From a virus, in the IMG/VR virus record IMGVR_UViG_3300045965_000089, positions 1 to 43,536 of that record: 43,536 nucleotides of DNA. One strand, given 5' to 3'. The notes beneath the pieces were generated by a model. It was not told the origin of the DNA, ran no database searches, and was given only the letters and a program-made list of their open reading frames with translations. Positions within the stretch are counted from its first letter, which is position 1; the number at the start of each line of letters is the position of its first letter. This document shows positions 31,258 through 39,477 of the stretch, in pieces. Position numbers and translations under genes: made by a program.

Positions 31258-31268
31258 GAGCGATCCGC

Positions 31269-31805
31269 ATGAGCAAGCCGCAAGCCCTCCCCGACCGCCG
31301 CGCATCGCCGCCCTACAACGCCGACGTCGCCACGATCGAGGCCGACGATCCCTACGAGCCGGGCGGGCGCATCCTTGCGCTCGCCTCGCTGCGCGACGAT
31401 CCGCTCGGCCGGCTGTTCCGCCGCGGCCACATCGACCAGGCGCAATACGCCGCCGGCCGGCATGTGCAGGAACTGTTCGAGCTCGCCGATATCGGCCGCG
31501 TCGGCGCGGTCGACACCACGCAGACGCCGGTCGACGGCGGCGCCGTGGCGGTCTCCACGATCGGCGACCGGGTATGCTGGGCAATGGCCGAGTTGCGCAA
31601 GCTGCGCGCCGAGATCGGGCCGCGCCGGTTCTTCCTGCTGCGCGACGTGCTCGCCGAGCGGATGTTCCTCTACCAGGCCGGCGTCAGGCGCGGCTACGCG
31701 AGCGAGCGGCAGCTCAAGGTGTTCGCCGAGCAGTTCCGGCTGGCGCTGGAGCTCGCAGCTATTGCGCTCGGCTACGCCTCGATTGCACCAATGGATTTTT
31801 CATGA
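31269..31805 (+). CDS. Conserved regulator-like protein
   Basis: 178 residues from ATG 31269. The part DPLGRLFRRGHIDQAQYAAG (about residues 44-63) and the later FFLLRDVLAERMFLYQAGVR with YASERQLKVF (about 120-155) recall DUF6456-like proteins of Rhizobiales, where the second region is a probable helix-turn-helix. As the last sizeable gene before the early-region terminator, it could be the late activator or antiterminator, but that is inference from place. The last repeat of array 2 supplies its ribosome-binding site. Confidence 0.55.
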   Translation: MSKPQALPDRRASPPYNADVATIEADDPYEPGGRILALASLRDDPLGRLFRRGHIDQAQYAAGRHVQELFELADIGRVGAVDTTQTPVDGGAVAVSTIGDRVCWAMAELRKLRAEIGPRRFFLLRDVLAERMFLYQAGVRRGYASERQLKVFAEQFRLALELAAIALGYASIAPMDFS

Positions 31806-31897
31806 CCGGCCTCGAACGCCGCGGCGCCCGCGTGCTGCTCATCGCCGCCGCGCTCGCGCTCATCGCCCTGCTGCTGAGCCTGTGGGCCACCGCTTGA
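31802..31897 (+). CDS. 31-residue single-span membrane protein
   Basis: Starts by ATGA overlap with the previous stop. It begins MTGLERRGARVLLIAA and has one membrane span (about residues 10-28). It is the last gene before a strong terminator. The function is unknown. Confidence 0.55.
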   Translation: MTGLERRGARVLLIAAALALIALLLSLWATA

Positions 31898-31945
31898 CGG
31901 CGTCGGGTAAGTGGAGGTAAAAACGCCAAGATGCAGTTCTATGGC

Positions 31946-31971
31946 CCTCGCGTTTCCGCGGGGGTTTTTTG
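31946..31971 (+). terminator. Strong intrinsic terminator of the early rightward operon
   Basis: CCCTCGCG, loop TTTC, CGCGGGGG (8 pairs, one of them T-G), then six T. It separates the early region from the late packaging genes. The stretch 31898-32091 otherwise holds no gene. It should contain the late promoter, though I see no clear consensus. Confidence 0.85.
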
Positions 31972-32091
31972 TTTCCCGGCGCAACCGCCCTTGCTAGCCG
32001 GGGAACAGCGGGCCGGACGGAAAACCCCTTCCCCACACGCGCCCGTCCGGCTCGCTCGGCAATGGTGTCAGGAAGCCATAGGAAGTCCGCC

Positions 32092-32253
32092 ATGCCCGTC
32101 AAATCCAAGGCCCAGCTGCGCGCCATGCAGGCCGCCGCCCACGGCCGCTCCACGCTGGGCATCCCCAAATCCGTCGGCAAGGAATTCACCGCCCACAAGC
32201 CGCCGGCGCGCCTGCCTGAGCGCAAAGGCAGCGCAAAAGGTCGGGGCAAGTGA
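32092..32253 (+). CDS. Small basic protein, DUF3008-like
   Basis: 53 residues. The pattern MPVKSKAQLRAMQAAAHG, then GIPKSVGKEFTA and a Pro/Lys/Arg tail, is that of a small family common in tailed phages and their hosts (DUF3008-like). GGAAG precedes the ATG at 32092; the longer upstream frame has no support. It opens the late region. The function is unknown. Confidence 0.65.
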   Translation: MPVKSKAQLRAMQAAAHGRSTLGIPKSVGKEFTAHKPPARLPERKGSAKGRGK

Positions 32254-32257
32254 GCCG

Positions 32258-32344
32258 GTGGATGCGATCAATATCCTCATGTGGCTCGCCGTCGCCGCCG
32301 TCCTCGCTACCATCGCCGCTGCCATCGCCTATCTGCTCAGATAG
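32258..32344 (+). CDS. 28-residue membrane peptide
   Basis: From a GTG at 32258, five bases after the previous stop; almost entirely one hydrophobic helix. No clear ribosome-binding site. Coding is plausible but not secure. Confidence 0.35.
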   Translation: MDAINILMWLAVAAVLATIAAAIAYLLR

Positions 32345-32375
32345 ATAAGTTTGATCGGTTAGAAGGAGCGGCCCC

Positions 32376-32798
32376 ATGGCCCTCGGTCGAAAAACCGGCG
32401 GGCGGCAAAAAGGCACCGGCAACAAACCAAGGATCATCGCTGCAACCGAGGAAGCAATCGAGGCCGCGCAAGCCTCGGCAGGCCTGCTGCCGATCGATTA
32501 CATGCTTCTGGTGATGCGCGATCCCATGGCGGCCGTGCGGCGTCGCGACGACATGGCGAAGTCGGCCGCGCCCTATCTGCACCCCCGCCTCGCCACGATC
32601 GATCACCGCGGCAACAACGGCGGCGGCATCCACCTCGAAGTCAAGCAATTCATCATCCACCTCGACGGTCGCGCGCAGACCAATGGCAGCGCATTGATCG
32701 AGCACGAGCCGATCGAGGACAGCAGCAGCAACGGCCGTCCCCGCGAAGGCGGGGATCGCAACGGCGGCGGCCCGGCGATCAAGCGTTACGATGAATGA
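32376..32798 (+). CDS. Putative small terminase subunit
   Basis: 140 residues. It begins with a GRKTGGRQKGTGNKPR basic segment. Then comes LLPIDYMLLVMRDPMAAVRR (about 38-57) and a DDMAKSAAPYLHPRLATID stretch, a layout frequent in small terminase proteins of podoviruses encoded just before the large subunit. It would bind the packaging site. A host-type hairpin repeat lies in frame near the C-terminus (32738). AAGGAG stands before the ATG, and the stop overlaps the large subunit start by 8 bases. Confidence 0.7.
   Translation: MALGRKTGGRQKGTGNKPRIIAATEEAIEAAQASAGLLPIDYMLLVMRDPMAAVRRRDDMAKSAAPYLHPRLATIDHRGNNGGGIHLEVKQFIIHLDGRAQTNGSALIEHEPIEDSSSNGRPREGGDRNGGGPAIKRYDE
32738..32755. repeat. REP-like hairpin in the small terminase gene
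   Basis: TCCCCGC, loop GAAG, GCGGGGA. It has the same stem as the element at 27405 and encodes PREGGD near the end of the protein. Confidence 0.6.
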
Positions 32799-34125
32799 CC
32801 AGCCGGCCAAGACGCTCACGCTGCCCAACGAGTGGGATCCGCGCAGCTACCAGCTGCCGGCATGGTGCTATTTGCAGAACGGCGGCAAGCGCGCGGTGCT
32901 GGTGTGGCATCGTCGCGCCGGCAAGGACAGCATGACGCTGAATTGGACCGCCGTGTCGGCGGCGCAGCGCGTCGGGCTCTACTGGCACATGGCGCCGACG
33001 CAACGTCAGGTGCGCAAGATCGTGTGGGACGGGATCGCATCATCCGGCGTCCGCTTCATCGAGCAGGCGTTCCCGGCCGATTTGCGCGCCAAGACCAACG
33101 ATCAGGAGATGAAGATCGAGCTCATCAACGGCTCGATCTGGCAATGCGTCGGCTCGGACAACTACGACAACCTGGTGGGCGCCAACCCGGTCGGCGTGGT
33201 GTTCTCCGAATACGCGCTCGCCGATCCGACGGCGTGGTCCTACGTGCGGCCGATCCTCGCCGAGAACGGCGGCTGGGCGGTGTTCATCTACACGCCGCGC
33301 GGGCGCAATCATGGCGTCGATATCTACAACATGGCGCGGCGCGAGCCGGACTGGTTCGCGCAGCTGCTCACGGTGGAGGACACGCGCGCGATCCCGAGCC
33401 ACATCGTCGAGCGCGAGCGCAGAGAGATGGCGGACGAGTTCGGCAACGTCGAGGATGCCGGCATCTACATCCGCCAGGAATACTACTGCTCGTTCGATGC
33501 GATCATCCGCGGCAGCTACTACGGCGCGCAATTCGCGCAGATGGAGAAGAACGGGCAGCTCACGCGCGTTCCCTACGATGCCGGCCACGCGGTGACGACG
33601 GCGTGGGATCTCGGCATCGGCGACGATACCGCGATCTGGTTCGTGCAGCAGGTCGGGCGCGAGGTGCGCGTGATCGACTATTACGCCAACCGCGGTTACG
33701 GCCTTGATCACTATGCCAAGGTATTAAAGTCTAAGCCTTACGCATACGACAACCACATCCTGCCGCACGATGCCGAGGCGAGCGAACTGATCACCGGCAC
33801 GACGCGGGTGAAGGCGCTCGCCGGGCTCGGTATCCGCGGCACGGTGCTGCCGATGTACAAGGTCGACGACGGCATCAATGCGGTGCGGGCGCTGCTCAAC
33901 AGGTGCGTGTTCGACGCGGAGAAGTGCAAGGACGGGATTTCCGCGCTGCGCCAGTATCAGCGCAAGTGGGACGAGCGGCTGCGCGTGTTCGCGGATCATC
34001 CGCTGCATGATTTTTGCTCACACGCTGCCGACGCATTCCGCTATCTCGCGCACGGCCTCAAGACGCCGTCGATCGGCCGCACGCAGCGGCCGCAAGTGGC
34101 CGAAGGCTATTCGATCTTTGGATAG
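32791..34125 (+). CDS. terL: Large terminase subunit
   Basis: 444 residues. The ATPase half has a Walker A-like WHRRAGKDS (39-47) and a Walker B VGVVFSE (134-140) with catalytic Glu140. The RNase H-type nuclease half has Asp273 in AWDLGIGDDT with Asp278/279, and Asp414 in HAADAFRY. It pumps DNA into the prohead at the portal and cuts the concatemer. It overlaps the small subunit gene. Confidence 0.92.
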   Translation: MNDQPAKTLTLPNEWDPRSYQLPAWCYLQNGGKRAVLVWHRRAGKDSMTLNWTAVSAAQRVGLYWHMAPTQRQVRKIVWDGIASSGVRFIEQAFPADLRAKTNDQEMKIELINGSIWQCVGSDNYDNLVGANPVGVVFSEYALADPTAWSYVRPILAENGGWAVFIYTPRGRNHGVDIYNMARREPDWFAQLLTVEDTRAIPSHIVERERREMADEFGNVEDAGIYIRQEYYCSFDAIIRGSYYGAQFAQMEKNGQLTRVPYDAGHAVTTAWDLGIGDDTAIWFVQQVGREVRVIDYYANRGYGLDHYAKVLKSKPYAYDNHILPHDAEASELITGTTRVKALAGLGIRGTVLPMYKVDDGINAVRALLNRCVFDAEKCKDGISALRQYQRKWDERLRVFADHPLHDFCSHAADAFRYLAHGLKTPSIGRTQRPQVAEGYSIFG

Positions 34126-34134
34126 GAGGAGCCG

Positions 34135-34362
34135 ATGGGCTTCTTAAGACCGCCGAGCATTCCGGCGCCGATTGCGCCGCCGCCGCCGCCGCGCATCGAT
34201 GAGGCGCAGATGCGCGCGCGCGAGCGCTACAACACGGCGCGGCGCGGGCAGGCGGCAACGGTGCTCACCAGCGAAAGCGGGCTGCCCAACCTCGGCGGGC
34301 TCGGCCCGCGCTCGCAGCTCTACAACGGGCGCGGCGGCGGCATTTCCGGCGGCGTCGGCTGA
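34135..34362 (+). CDS. Small Pro/Gly-rich protein
   Basis: 75 residues: a Pro-rich N-terminus (PPSIPAPIAPPPPP), an Arg-rich helix and a Gly-rich end. GGAGGA stands before the ATG. Small proteins of this type occur between terminase and portal in related podoviruses. The function is unknown; it may be a minor head component. Confidence 0.6.
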   Translation: MGFLRPPSIPAPIAPPPPPRIDEAQMRARERYNTARRGQAATVLTSESGLPNLGGLGPRSQLYNGRGGGISGGVG

Positions 34363-34820
34363 TGGTGGATATTCCCGGCCTCGCCTACTGGCGGGCGCAG
34401 CGCGAGCAGGGGATGGTGGGCGATCGTCCAGCGTGGGAGCTGGAGGAGCTGCGCGCGATGATGCAGTTGGTGGGCGGGCAGGAGGCGCGACCGACCGATG
34501 TGAGCGGGCAATCGCGTGTGGGAAGGACCGAGGAAGAAGCGGCCTTGCCCGAATTGCCGCACGAGGAAGCAAGCAAGTTGTTCCATCCCTGGCGCAGCCG
34601 CAACACGGTGCCGGATTTCAAGAACGAACGGGAATTGGACGAGTGGGTGAACCGGCTCGGCGAAGGGTTTGTTTCGACCTATGACGATGCGCAGGCGGCG
34701 ATTATCAATCGATATCTGCGCAATCTTCCCGCCGACAAGGATGCGTTCAAGCTGCAACTGGATCCCCGTGCTCCAAACACGAAATGGATTTATATCAGGG
34801 CAAACCCCAAGACATCATGA
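34362..34820 (+). CDS. Hypothetical protein between terminase and portal genes
   Basis: 152 residues; the start overlaps the previous stop as TGATG. The C-terminal half (about residues 75-152) with NTVPDFKNERELDEWVNRLG and DAQAAIINRYLRNLPADKDA looks like a folded alpha/beta domain. No family is recognised. Confidence 0.6.
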   Translation: MVDIPGLAYWRAQREQGMVGDRPAWELEELRAMMQLVGGQEARPTDVSGQSRVGRTEEEAALPELPHEEASKLFHPWRSRNTVPDFKNERELDEWVNRLGEGFVSTYDDAQAAIINRYLRNLPADKDAFKLQLDPRAPNTKWIYIRANPKTS

Positions 34821-34826
34821 TGCATC

Positions 34827-36458
34827 ATGCCTGACGATCGCGCGGGAGAGGTGATCCGCGACCAGGAGCGCATGGCGGCTGATCGCGCGGTCTGGGAAGG
34901 CCTGTGGGAGGATGCCGCGCGCCGCGTGCTGCCGCGCCTCGCCGACGTCACCGCCGGCAACTGGCGCACGGTAGCGCAGCGGCGCGACGAACTGATGTTC
35001 GACAGTACCGCGCCGATGGCGCTGGAAGTGTTCGCGGCCGCGATGGAGAGCGTATGCTGCCCGCGCTCGCAGAAATGGCATACGTTCCGGGTGCGCGACG
35101 AGGCGCTCAACGACCAGCCCGAGGTCGCGCGCTACATGGACGCGCTCGCCGACCAGGTGTTCGCGATGCGCTACCGCCCGGCCGCCAACTTCGCCGGCCA
35201 GATGGCGGAAGTGTTCATGGAGATGGGCGTGTTCGGCCCGGGCTGCCTGCTGGTCGACGAGGTGCCCGGCGTCGGCACGCGCTACGAGGCGATCGACGTG
35301 GTCGAGATGTATCTCGCCGAGAACGCGGTCGGGCAGATCGACAAGGTGCATCGCAAGTTCAAATACACGGCCAGGCAGGCGGTGCAGGCCTACGGCGAGA
35401 ACTGTCCCGACGAGATCAAGACGCGCGCCGAGCGCGAGCCCGAGCACGAGTTCGAGTTCATCCACTGCGTCAAGCCGAATGCCGAGATCAAGCGCGGCAT
35501 GCGCAACTATCGGGGGATGCCGTTCGCTTCCTACCATGTGAGCATTACCGGGCAGCAGATCGTGCAGGAGGGCGGCTACCGCACGATGCCGTACTGCGTC
35601 GGGCGCTATCAGACGACGCCGCGCGAGGTGTACGGACGCTCGCCGGCGATCAACGTGCTGGCCTCGATCAAGATGATCAACGAGATGGCGAAGACCGTCA
35701 TCAAGGGGGCGCAGCTCTCGGTGTCGCCGCCGCTCTTGCTGCCGGACGCCGACACGATCCGCGCGTTCCAGGTGCGCCCCGATGCGCTCAACTACGGCGG
35801 GGTCGACGAGCAGGGCCGCGCGCTGGTGCAGCCGCTGCAATTGAAGGGAGAATTCCAGGTCGCATTCGAGGTGATGCAGCAGGTGCGCGAGGCGATCAAC
35901 CGCGCGTTCTTCGTCACTGTGTTCCAGATCCTGATCGACAATCCGCAGATGACGGCGACCGAGGTGCTGATGCGGGCGCAGGAGAAGGGCATCCTGCTCT
36001 CGCCGGTGGCGGGCCGCATCCAGGCCGAGATCCTCGATCCGGTGATCCAGCGCGAGCTCGACATCATCACGGCGGCCAATGCCGCGCCGCAGCCGCCGGA
36101 AATCCTGCTCGAAAGCGGCGGGCTGGAAATCCAGTACGAGACGCCGCTGACGCGGGCGCAGCGGGCGGGCGACGCCTTGGCGCTACAGCGCACGTTCGAG
36201 GGCATCGCGCCATTGGCGCAGATCAACCCGGAAGTGATGGCCCGGTTCAACGCCGACGAGGTCTTGAACATGCTCGCCGACGCGCACGGGCTGCCGCCGA
36301 AGACGCTGCGCTCGCCGGCCGAGATGGAGGCGCTGGCCCAGCAGGCGGCGCTGATGCAGATCGCGCAGGCGGTGCCGGCAGGGGCGACGGCGGCGCGCGA
36401 CATCGCCCAGGCCGGCAAGCTCTCGGCGGAAACGATGCAGATCGCGCAGGGCGGCTAG
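34827..36458 (+). CDS. Portal protein (podovirus head-to-tail connector)
   Basis: 543 residues. It matches the head-tail connector family of Bbp21/T7 gp8 type: an N-terminal helix pair, TVAQRRDELMFDSTAPMALE (about residues 47-66), then ESVCCPRSQKWHTF. The central EVYGRSPAINVLASIKMINE and the long helices around residues 330-400 are also in keeping. Twelve copies would form the ring at the tail vertex that receives terminase and passes DNA. Start is 6 bases after the previous stop; the stop overlaps the next GTG. Confidence 0.9.
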   Translation: MPDDRAGEVIRDQERMAADRAVWEGLWEDAARRVLPRLADVTAGNWRTVAQRRDELMFDSTAPMALEVFAAAMESVCCPRSQKWHTFRVRDEALNDQPEVARYMDALADQVFAMRYRPAANFAGQMAEVFMEMGVFGPGCLLVDEVPGVGTRYEAIDVVEMYLAENAVGQIDKVHRKFKYTARQAVQAYGENCPDEIKTRAEREPEHEFEFIHCVKPNAEIKRGMRNYRGMPFASYHVSITGQQIVQEGGYRTMPYCVGRYQTTPREVYGRSPAINVLASIKMINEMAKTVIKGAQLSVSPPLLLPDADTIRAFQVRPDALNYGGVDEQGRALVQPLQLKGEFQVAFEVMQQVREAINRAFFVTVFQILIDNPQMTATEVLMRAQEKGILLSPVAGRIQAEILDPVIQRELDIITAANAAPQPPEILLESGGLEIQYETPLTRAQRAGDALALQRTFEGIAPLAQINPEVMARFNADEVLNMLADAHGLPPKTLRSPAEMEALAQQAALMQIAQAVPAGATAARDIAQAGKLSAETMQIAQGG

Positions 36459-36745
36459 TGCTCGACTTCGTGCGCTCGCGCTGGCGGCTCAAGTCGTGCT
36501 GGCGTTCGATCCTGGTGGGCGACCGGGGCGAGCTGACGCCGCCGGCGGCGATCGTCATGGCCGACCTGCGGCGGTTCTGCTGCGTCGACCGCACCACGGC
36601 GATCGACGGGACCAATGCGGCGCTGGAGATGGCGGCGCTTGAGGGGCGGCGGCAGGTCTGGCTGCATGTGATGAACCGGCTCAAGCCGGACGCCGAGTTG
36701 CGGCGGCTGATTGAAACCGCCGAGCCGGAGCGAGAGGAAGTCTGA
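36458..36745 (+). CDS. Bbp19-like head protein
   Basis: 95 residues from a GTG that overlaps the portal stop (TAGTG). The pattern DFVRSRW near the start, then MADLRRFCCVDRTT and a helix with ALEGRRQVWLHVMNRL, is like the small Bbp19 family encoded between portal and scaffold genes. Its role in the head is unknown. Confidence 0.7.
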   Translation: MLDFVRSRWRLKSCWRSILVGDRGELTPPAAIVMADLRRFCCVDRTTAIDGTNAALEMAALEGRRQVWLHVMNRLKPDAELRRLIETAEPEREEV

Positions 36746-36746
36746 C

Positions 36747-37673
36747 ATGGCGGAAGCGACGGCAACACCCGCAGCCACACCGGCTGCAGGAACGGGAGCG
36801 GCTGCGCCAACGACACCGTCGGCGCTGCTCACGAGCGGCGGCGCGCCGTCGGCGGCGGCGCCCAGCGCCACGGCGAGCGGATCGCCGATGGTCACAACGG
36901 CACCGGAGGGCGCCTGGTATGGCAAGCTCGGCATCCAGGACGCCGACACGCTGACATGGCTCGGCGCGAAGAATTTCGCCGATGCGCCGACCGCAATGGC
37001 GTCCTACCGCAACCTCGAACGGCTGCTCGGCAGCGAGGAGCGCGTGATCGTGCCGTCGAACGCGGACGACGTGGCGGGCTGGGACACGCTCTACAACCGG
37101 CTCGGGCGGCCGGAGCAGGCGGACGGCTACGGCTTCTCGGCGATCGAGGGCGCCGACAAGGGCTTCACGGCCTGGGCCGAGACGGCGTTCCACGAGGCGG
37201 GCTTGTCGAAGCGGCAGGCCGAGCGGCTGGCGCAGCAATACCAGAGCTACGCCGTCGAGCAGCAGCGCGCCGCGCAGGAGGTGTTCGAGGCGCAAGCGGG
37301 GCAGGAATGGTCCGAGTTCGAGCGCCGGCAGGGGCAGGCCTACGAGCGCTCGATGACGATGATGAAGCGGGTGCTCGACCATGACGGCCTCTCCGACGCA
37401 GAGCGGTTCGCGATCGAGCGCGCGCTCGGCACCAAACGGTTCCTGGAAATTCTGCACAAGCGCGCGCATGAGGTGGCGGAGGACACCTTCCCGAACAATC
37501 CACAGCGGGCGCACATGCTGATGACCGCGGAAGCGGCGAAGGCGAAGATCAAGGAGCTGACGACCAGCCGCGAGTGGACGACGCGCTATCTCTCCGACGA
37601 TCCGCGCGTGCGCGCGCCTGCGATCGAGGAGATGCAGCGGCTGCAGACCATCGCCGGCGGCGGCGCGGGCTAG
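36747..37673 (+). CDS. Capsid scaffolding protein
   Basis: 308 residues from ATG 36747, two bases after the previous stop. The N-terminal 55 residues are Ala/Pro/Thr-rich and disordered. The body is helical and highly charged (about 60-300), without enzyme motifs. This composition and the place between portal and major capsid protein mark the scaffold that shapes the prohead and then leaves. Confidence 0.8.
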   Translation: MAEATATPAATPAAGTGAAAPTTPSALLTSGGAPSAAAPSATASGSPMVTTAPEGAWYGKLGIQDADTLTWLGAKNFADAPTAMASYRNLERLLGSEERVIVPSNADDVAGWDTLYNRLGRPEQADGYGFSAIEGADKGFTAWAETAFHEAGLSKRQAERLAQQYQSYAVEQQRAAQEVFEAQAGQEWSEFERRQGQAYERSMTMMKRVLDHDGLSDAERFAIERALGTKRFLEILHKRAHEVAEDTFPNNPQRAHMLMTAEAAKAKIKELTTSREWTTRYLSDDPRVRAPAIEEMQRLQTIAGGGAG

Positions 37674-37674
37674 C

Positions 37675-37875
37675 ATGAGCAAGACGCGGCTCGCGCTGCT
37701 GACGCTGGTTTATCGAAGCGACCTCTCGCCCGAGCAGATCATTGCACGGGCGCAAATTCTGGAAGCCTGGGTCGACGATGCGGCGGACAAGCCGGAAGGC
37801 CCCGTCGTGTCGTATCGGCGCAAGCGACCACCCAAGCGGACAAGCCGGAAGGCCCCGCTGACATCCGCGGAATAG
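37675..37875 (+). CDS. 66-residue basic protein
   Basis: Starts one base after the scaffold stop. A helical N-terminus (DLSPEQIIARAQILEAWVDD) and a Lys/Arg-rich tail. It may be a minor head or DNA-binding protein. No family is recognised. Confidence 0.6.
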   Translation: MSKTRLALLTLVYRSDLSPEQIIARAQILEAWVDDAADKPEGPVVSYRRKRPPKRTSRKAPLTSAE

Positions 37876-37935
37876 ACGCGGCGAGACGACGGCGCAGCGT
37901 AAGGCGCCGAGAACGGGTCCGTGACGACGCGGGCA

Positions 37936-37958
37936 ACCCCCGGACTTGATCCGCGGGT
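37936..37958. repeat. Host-type hairpin upstream of the capsid gene
   Basis: ACCCCCGGA, loop CTTGA, TCCGCGGGT with one mismatch in nine pairs. It lies in the non-coding gap 37876-38017, which otherwise holds only the ribosome-binding site of the capsid gene. Confidence 0.5.
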
Positions 37959-38017
37959 CCGCTAGCTCGGCGGGCAACCCCTTCGACGAACGCAACTCAG
38001 TTCATCGGAGGGCAGGA

Positions 38018-38902
38018 ATGTCTGCCAATCTCATCAACAACTATGTCTCGACGTTCTCCACGAACGTCGATCTGCTGCTGCAACAGAAGGGCTCAAAGCT
38101 CCGCAACACCGTGATGAACGGTAGCGCGGTCGGCAAGCAGGCCTCGCCGGTCGACCAGATCGGCGCCATTGCAGCAACCCGCGTCTCCTCGCGGTTCGCG
38201 CCGATGCCGCGCATCGACGCTCCCACCGACCGGCGCTGGGTGTTCCCCGCCGACTACGACGTCCCGCAGCTGATCGACACGCTCGACATGCTGCGGCTGA
38301 TCATCGATCCGAAATCGGCCTATACCGAGAACGCGACCTATGCGCTCGGCCGCGCCATGGACGATGAAATCATCGCCGCCTTCTTCGGCGACGCCAAGAC
38401 CGGGGAAACCGGCGCCACCACAACGTCCTTCCCTGCCGCCAACCAGGTCGCCGTCGACTACGGGGGCGCCAGCAATACCGGCTTGACCATCGCGAAACTG
38501 CGCGAGGCCAAGCGGCTCTTGATGACCAACGAGGTCGACGTCGAGGCCGACACGCTCTACGTCGCGATCACGGCGCAGCAGCATGACGACCTGCTCGGCG
38601 AGCAGCAGGCGATCTCGCTCGACTACAACACACGGCCGGTGCTGGTGGACGGACGGATCACCTCGTTCATGGGGTTCAACTTCGTCAACACCCAGCGGCT
38701 CGGGCTCAATGCCTCTACGTTCCGGCGCGTGCCGGCGTGGGCGAAGTCGGGCATGCATCTCGGCACCTGGCAGGACATCCGGCACTCGGTGTCGACCCGC
38801 CACGACCTGCGCAACGAGCCTTACCAACTCTATTCCGTCGCCACCATCGGCGCGACGCGGCTGGAGGAAGGCAAGGTGATCGAAATCATCTGTGCGGAAT
38901 AA
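38018..38902 (+). CDS. Major capsid protein
   Basis: 294 residues from ATG 38018 after GGAGG. Family marks for podovirus capsids are VFPADYDVPQLIDTLDML (about residues 74-91), DDEIIAAFFGDAKTGETG (about 115-132) and the EVDVEADTLYVAITAQQHDD stretch. It should have the HK97 fold and form the shell. The fold itself cannot be seen from the sequence. Its place after the scaffold supports the call. Confidence 0.9.
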   Translation: MSANLINNYVSTFSTNVDLLLQQKGSKLRNTVMNGSAVGKQASPVDQIGAIAATRVSSRFAPMPRIDAPTDRRWVFPADYDVPQLIDTLDMLRLIIDPKSAYTENATYALGRAMDDEIIAAFFGDAKTGETGATTTSFPAANQVAVDYGGASNTGLTIAKLREAKRLLMTNEVDVEADTLYVAITAQQHDDLLGEQQAISLDYNTRPVLVDGRITSFMGFNFVNTQRLGLNASTFRRVPAWAKSGMHLGTWQDIRHSVSTRHDLRNEPYQLYSVATIGATRLEEGKVIEIICAE

Positions 38903-38912
38903 GGAGGCAATC

Positions 38913-39419
38913 ATGGCAGTCGTTACGGTAAAATCCACACAGATCTCGAACCGCGATGCCACGCCGGTGGTCTTGAGCTCCGGCGCGCTCACGGGCGCCA
39001 ACGTCAAGGAAAGCGTCGGCACCGTCGCCATCGCGTCCGGCGACAGCATCGCCTCAAAGTACCTGATCTGCGAAGTGCCCTCGAATGCCGTCATCAAGCA
39101 TGTTGGCATCGATGCGCCCGACATCGGCACCACGACGGCCGGCGATCTCGGGCTGTACCAGACCACGCAGAACGGCGGGGCTGCGGCCGACGCCGATCTG
39201 TTCTGCTCAGGCTTAGCGCTCGGCTCGGCGGCGATCGTTGCCGCCACCAATCAGATGTACGAGTCTGGCGTCTATACCGTCGCCACCTCGACGCAGGCGG
39301 TGTGGCAGAAGCTCGGGCTCGCGTCCGATCCTGGCCGCAACTACGACGTGGTGCTCACGCTCACTGCGGCGGCCGACGCCGCCGGCACGATCGCCGTGTC
39401 GGTCAAGTACACGCAGTAA
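38913..39419 (+). CDS. Head accessory or decoration protein
   Basis: 168 residues, beta-rich, Ala/Thr/Gly/Ser-rich, with repeated short strands such as VTVKSTQIS and TIAVSVKYT. AGGAGG precedes the ATG at 38913. Small beta-rich proteins encoded directly after the capsid gene are often capsid decoration or head-fibre proteins. It is followed by a run of three hairpin terminators, so it is the last gene of the head transcript. Confidence 0.6.
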   Translation: MAVVTVKSTQISNRDATPVVLSSGALTGANVKESVGTVAIASGDSIASKYLICEVPSNAVIKHVGIDAPDIGTTTAGDLGLYQTTQNGGAAADADLFCSGLALGSAAIVAATNQMYESGVYTVATSTQAVWQKLGLASDPGRNYDVVLTLTAAADAAGTIAVSVKYTQ

Positions 39420-39429
39420 ACGTCAAGAC

Positions 39430-39446
39430 GGGCGTAAACGCCCTTT
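39430..39446 (+). terminator. Hairpin terminator 1 of 3
   Basis: GGGCG, loop TAAA, CGCCC, then TTT. Short stem; weak alone, but part of a series. Confidence 0.5.
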
Positions 39447-39461
39447 CGTTAACGTCAAGAC

Positions 39462-39477
39462 GGGCGCAACGCCCTTT
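39462..39477 (+). terminator. Hairpin terminator 2 of 3
   Basis: GGGCG, loop CAA, CGCCC, then TTT; the tandem copy of the first. Confidence 0.5.

Noticed and set aside
30931-31584. - strand frame with GSL repeats
   Set aside because: It arises from the 18-bp step of array 2 and the antisense of the gene at 31269; no start signal.
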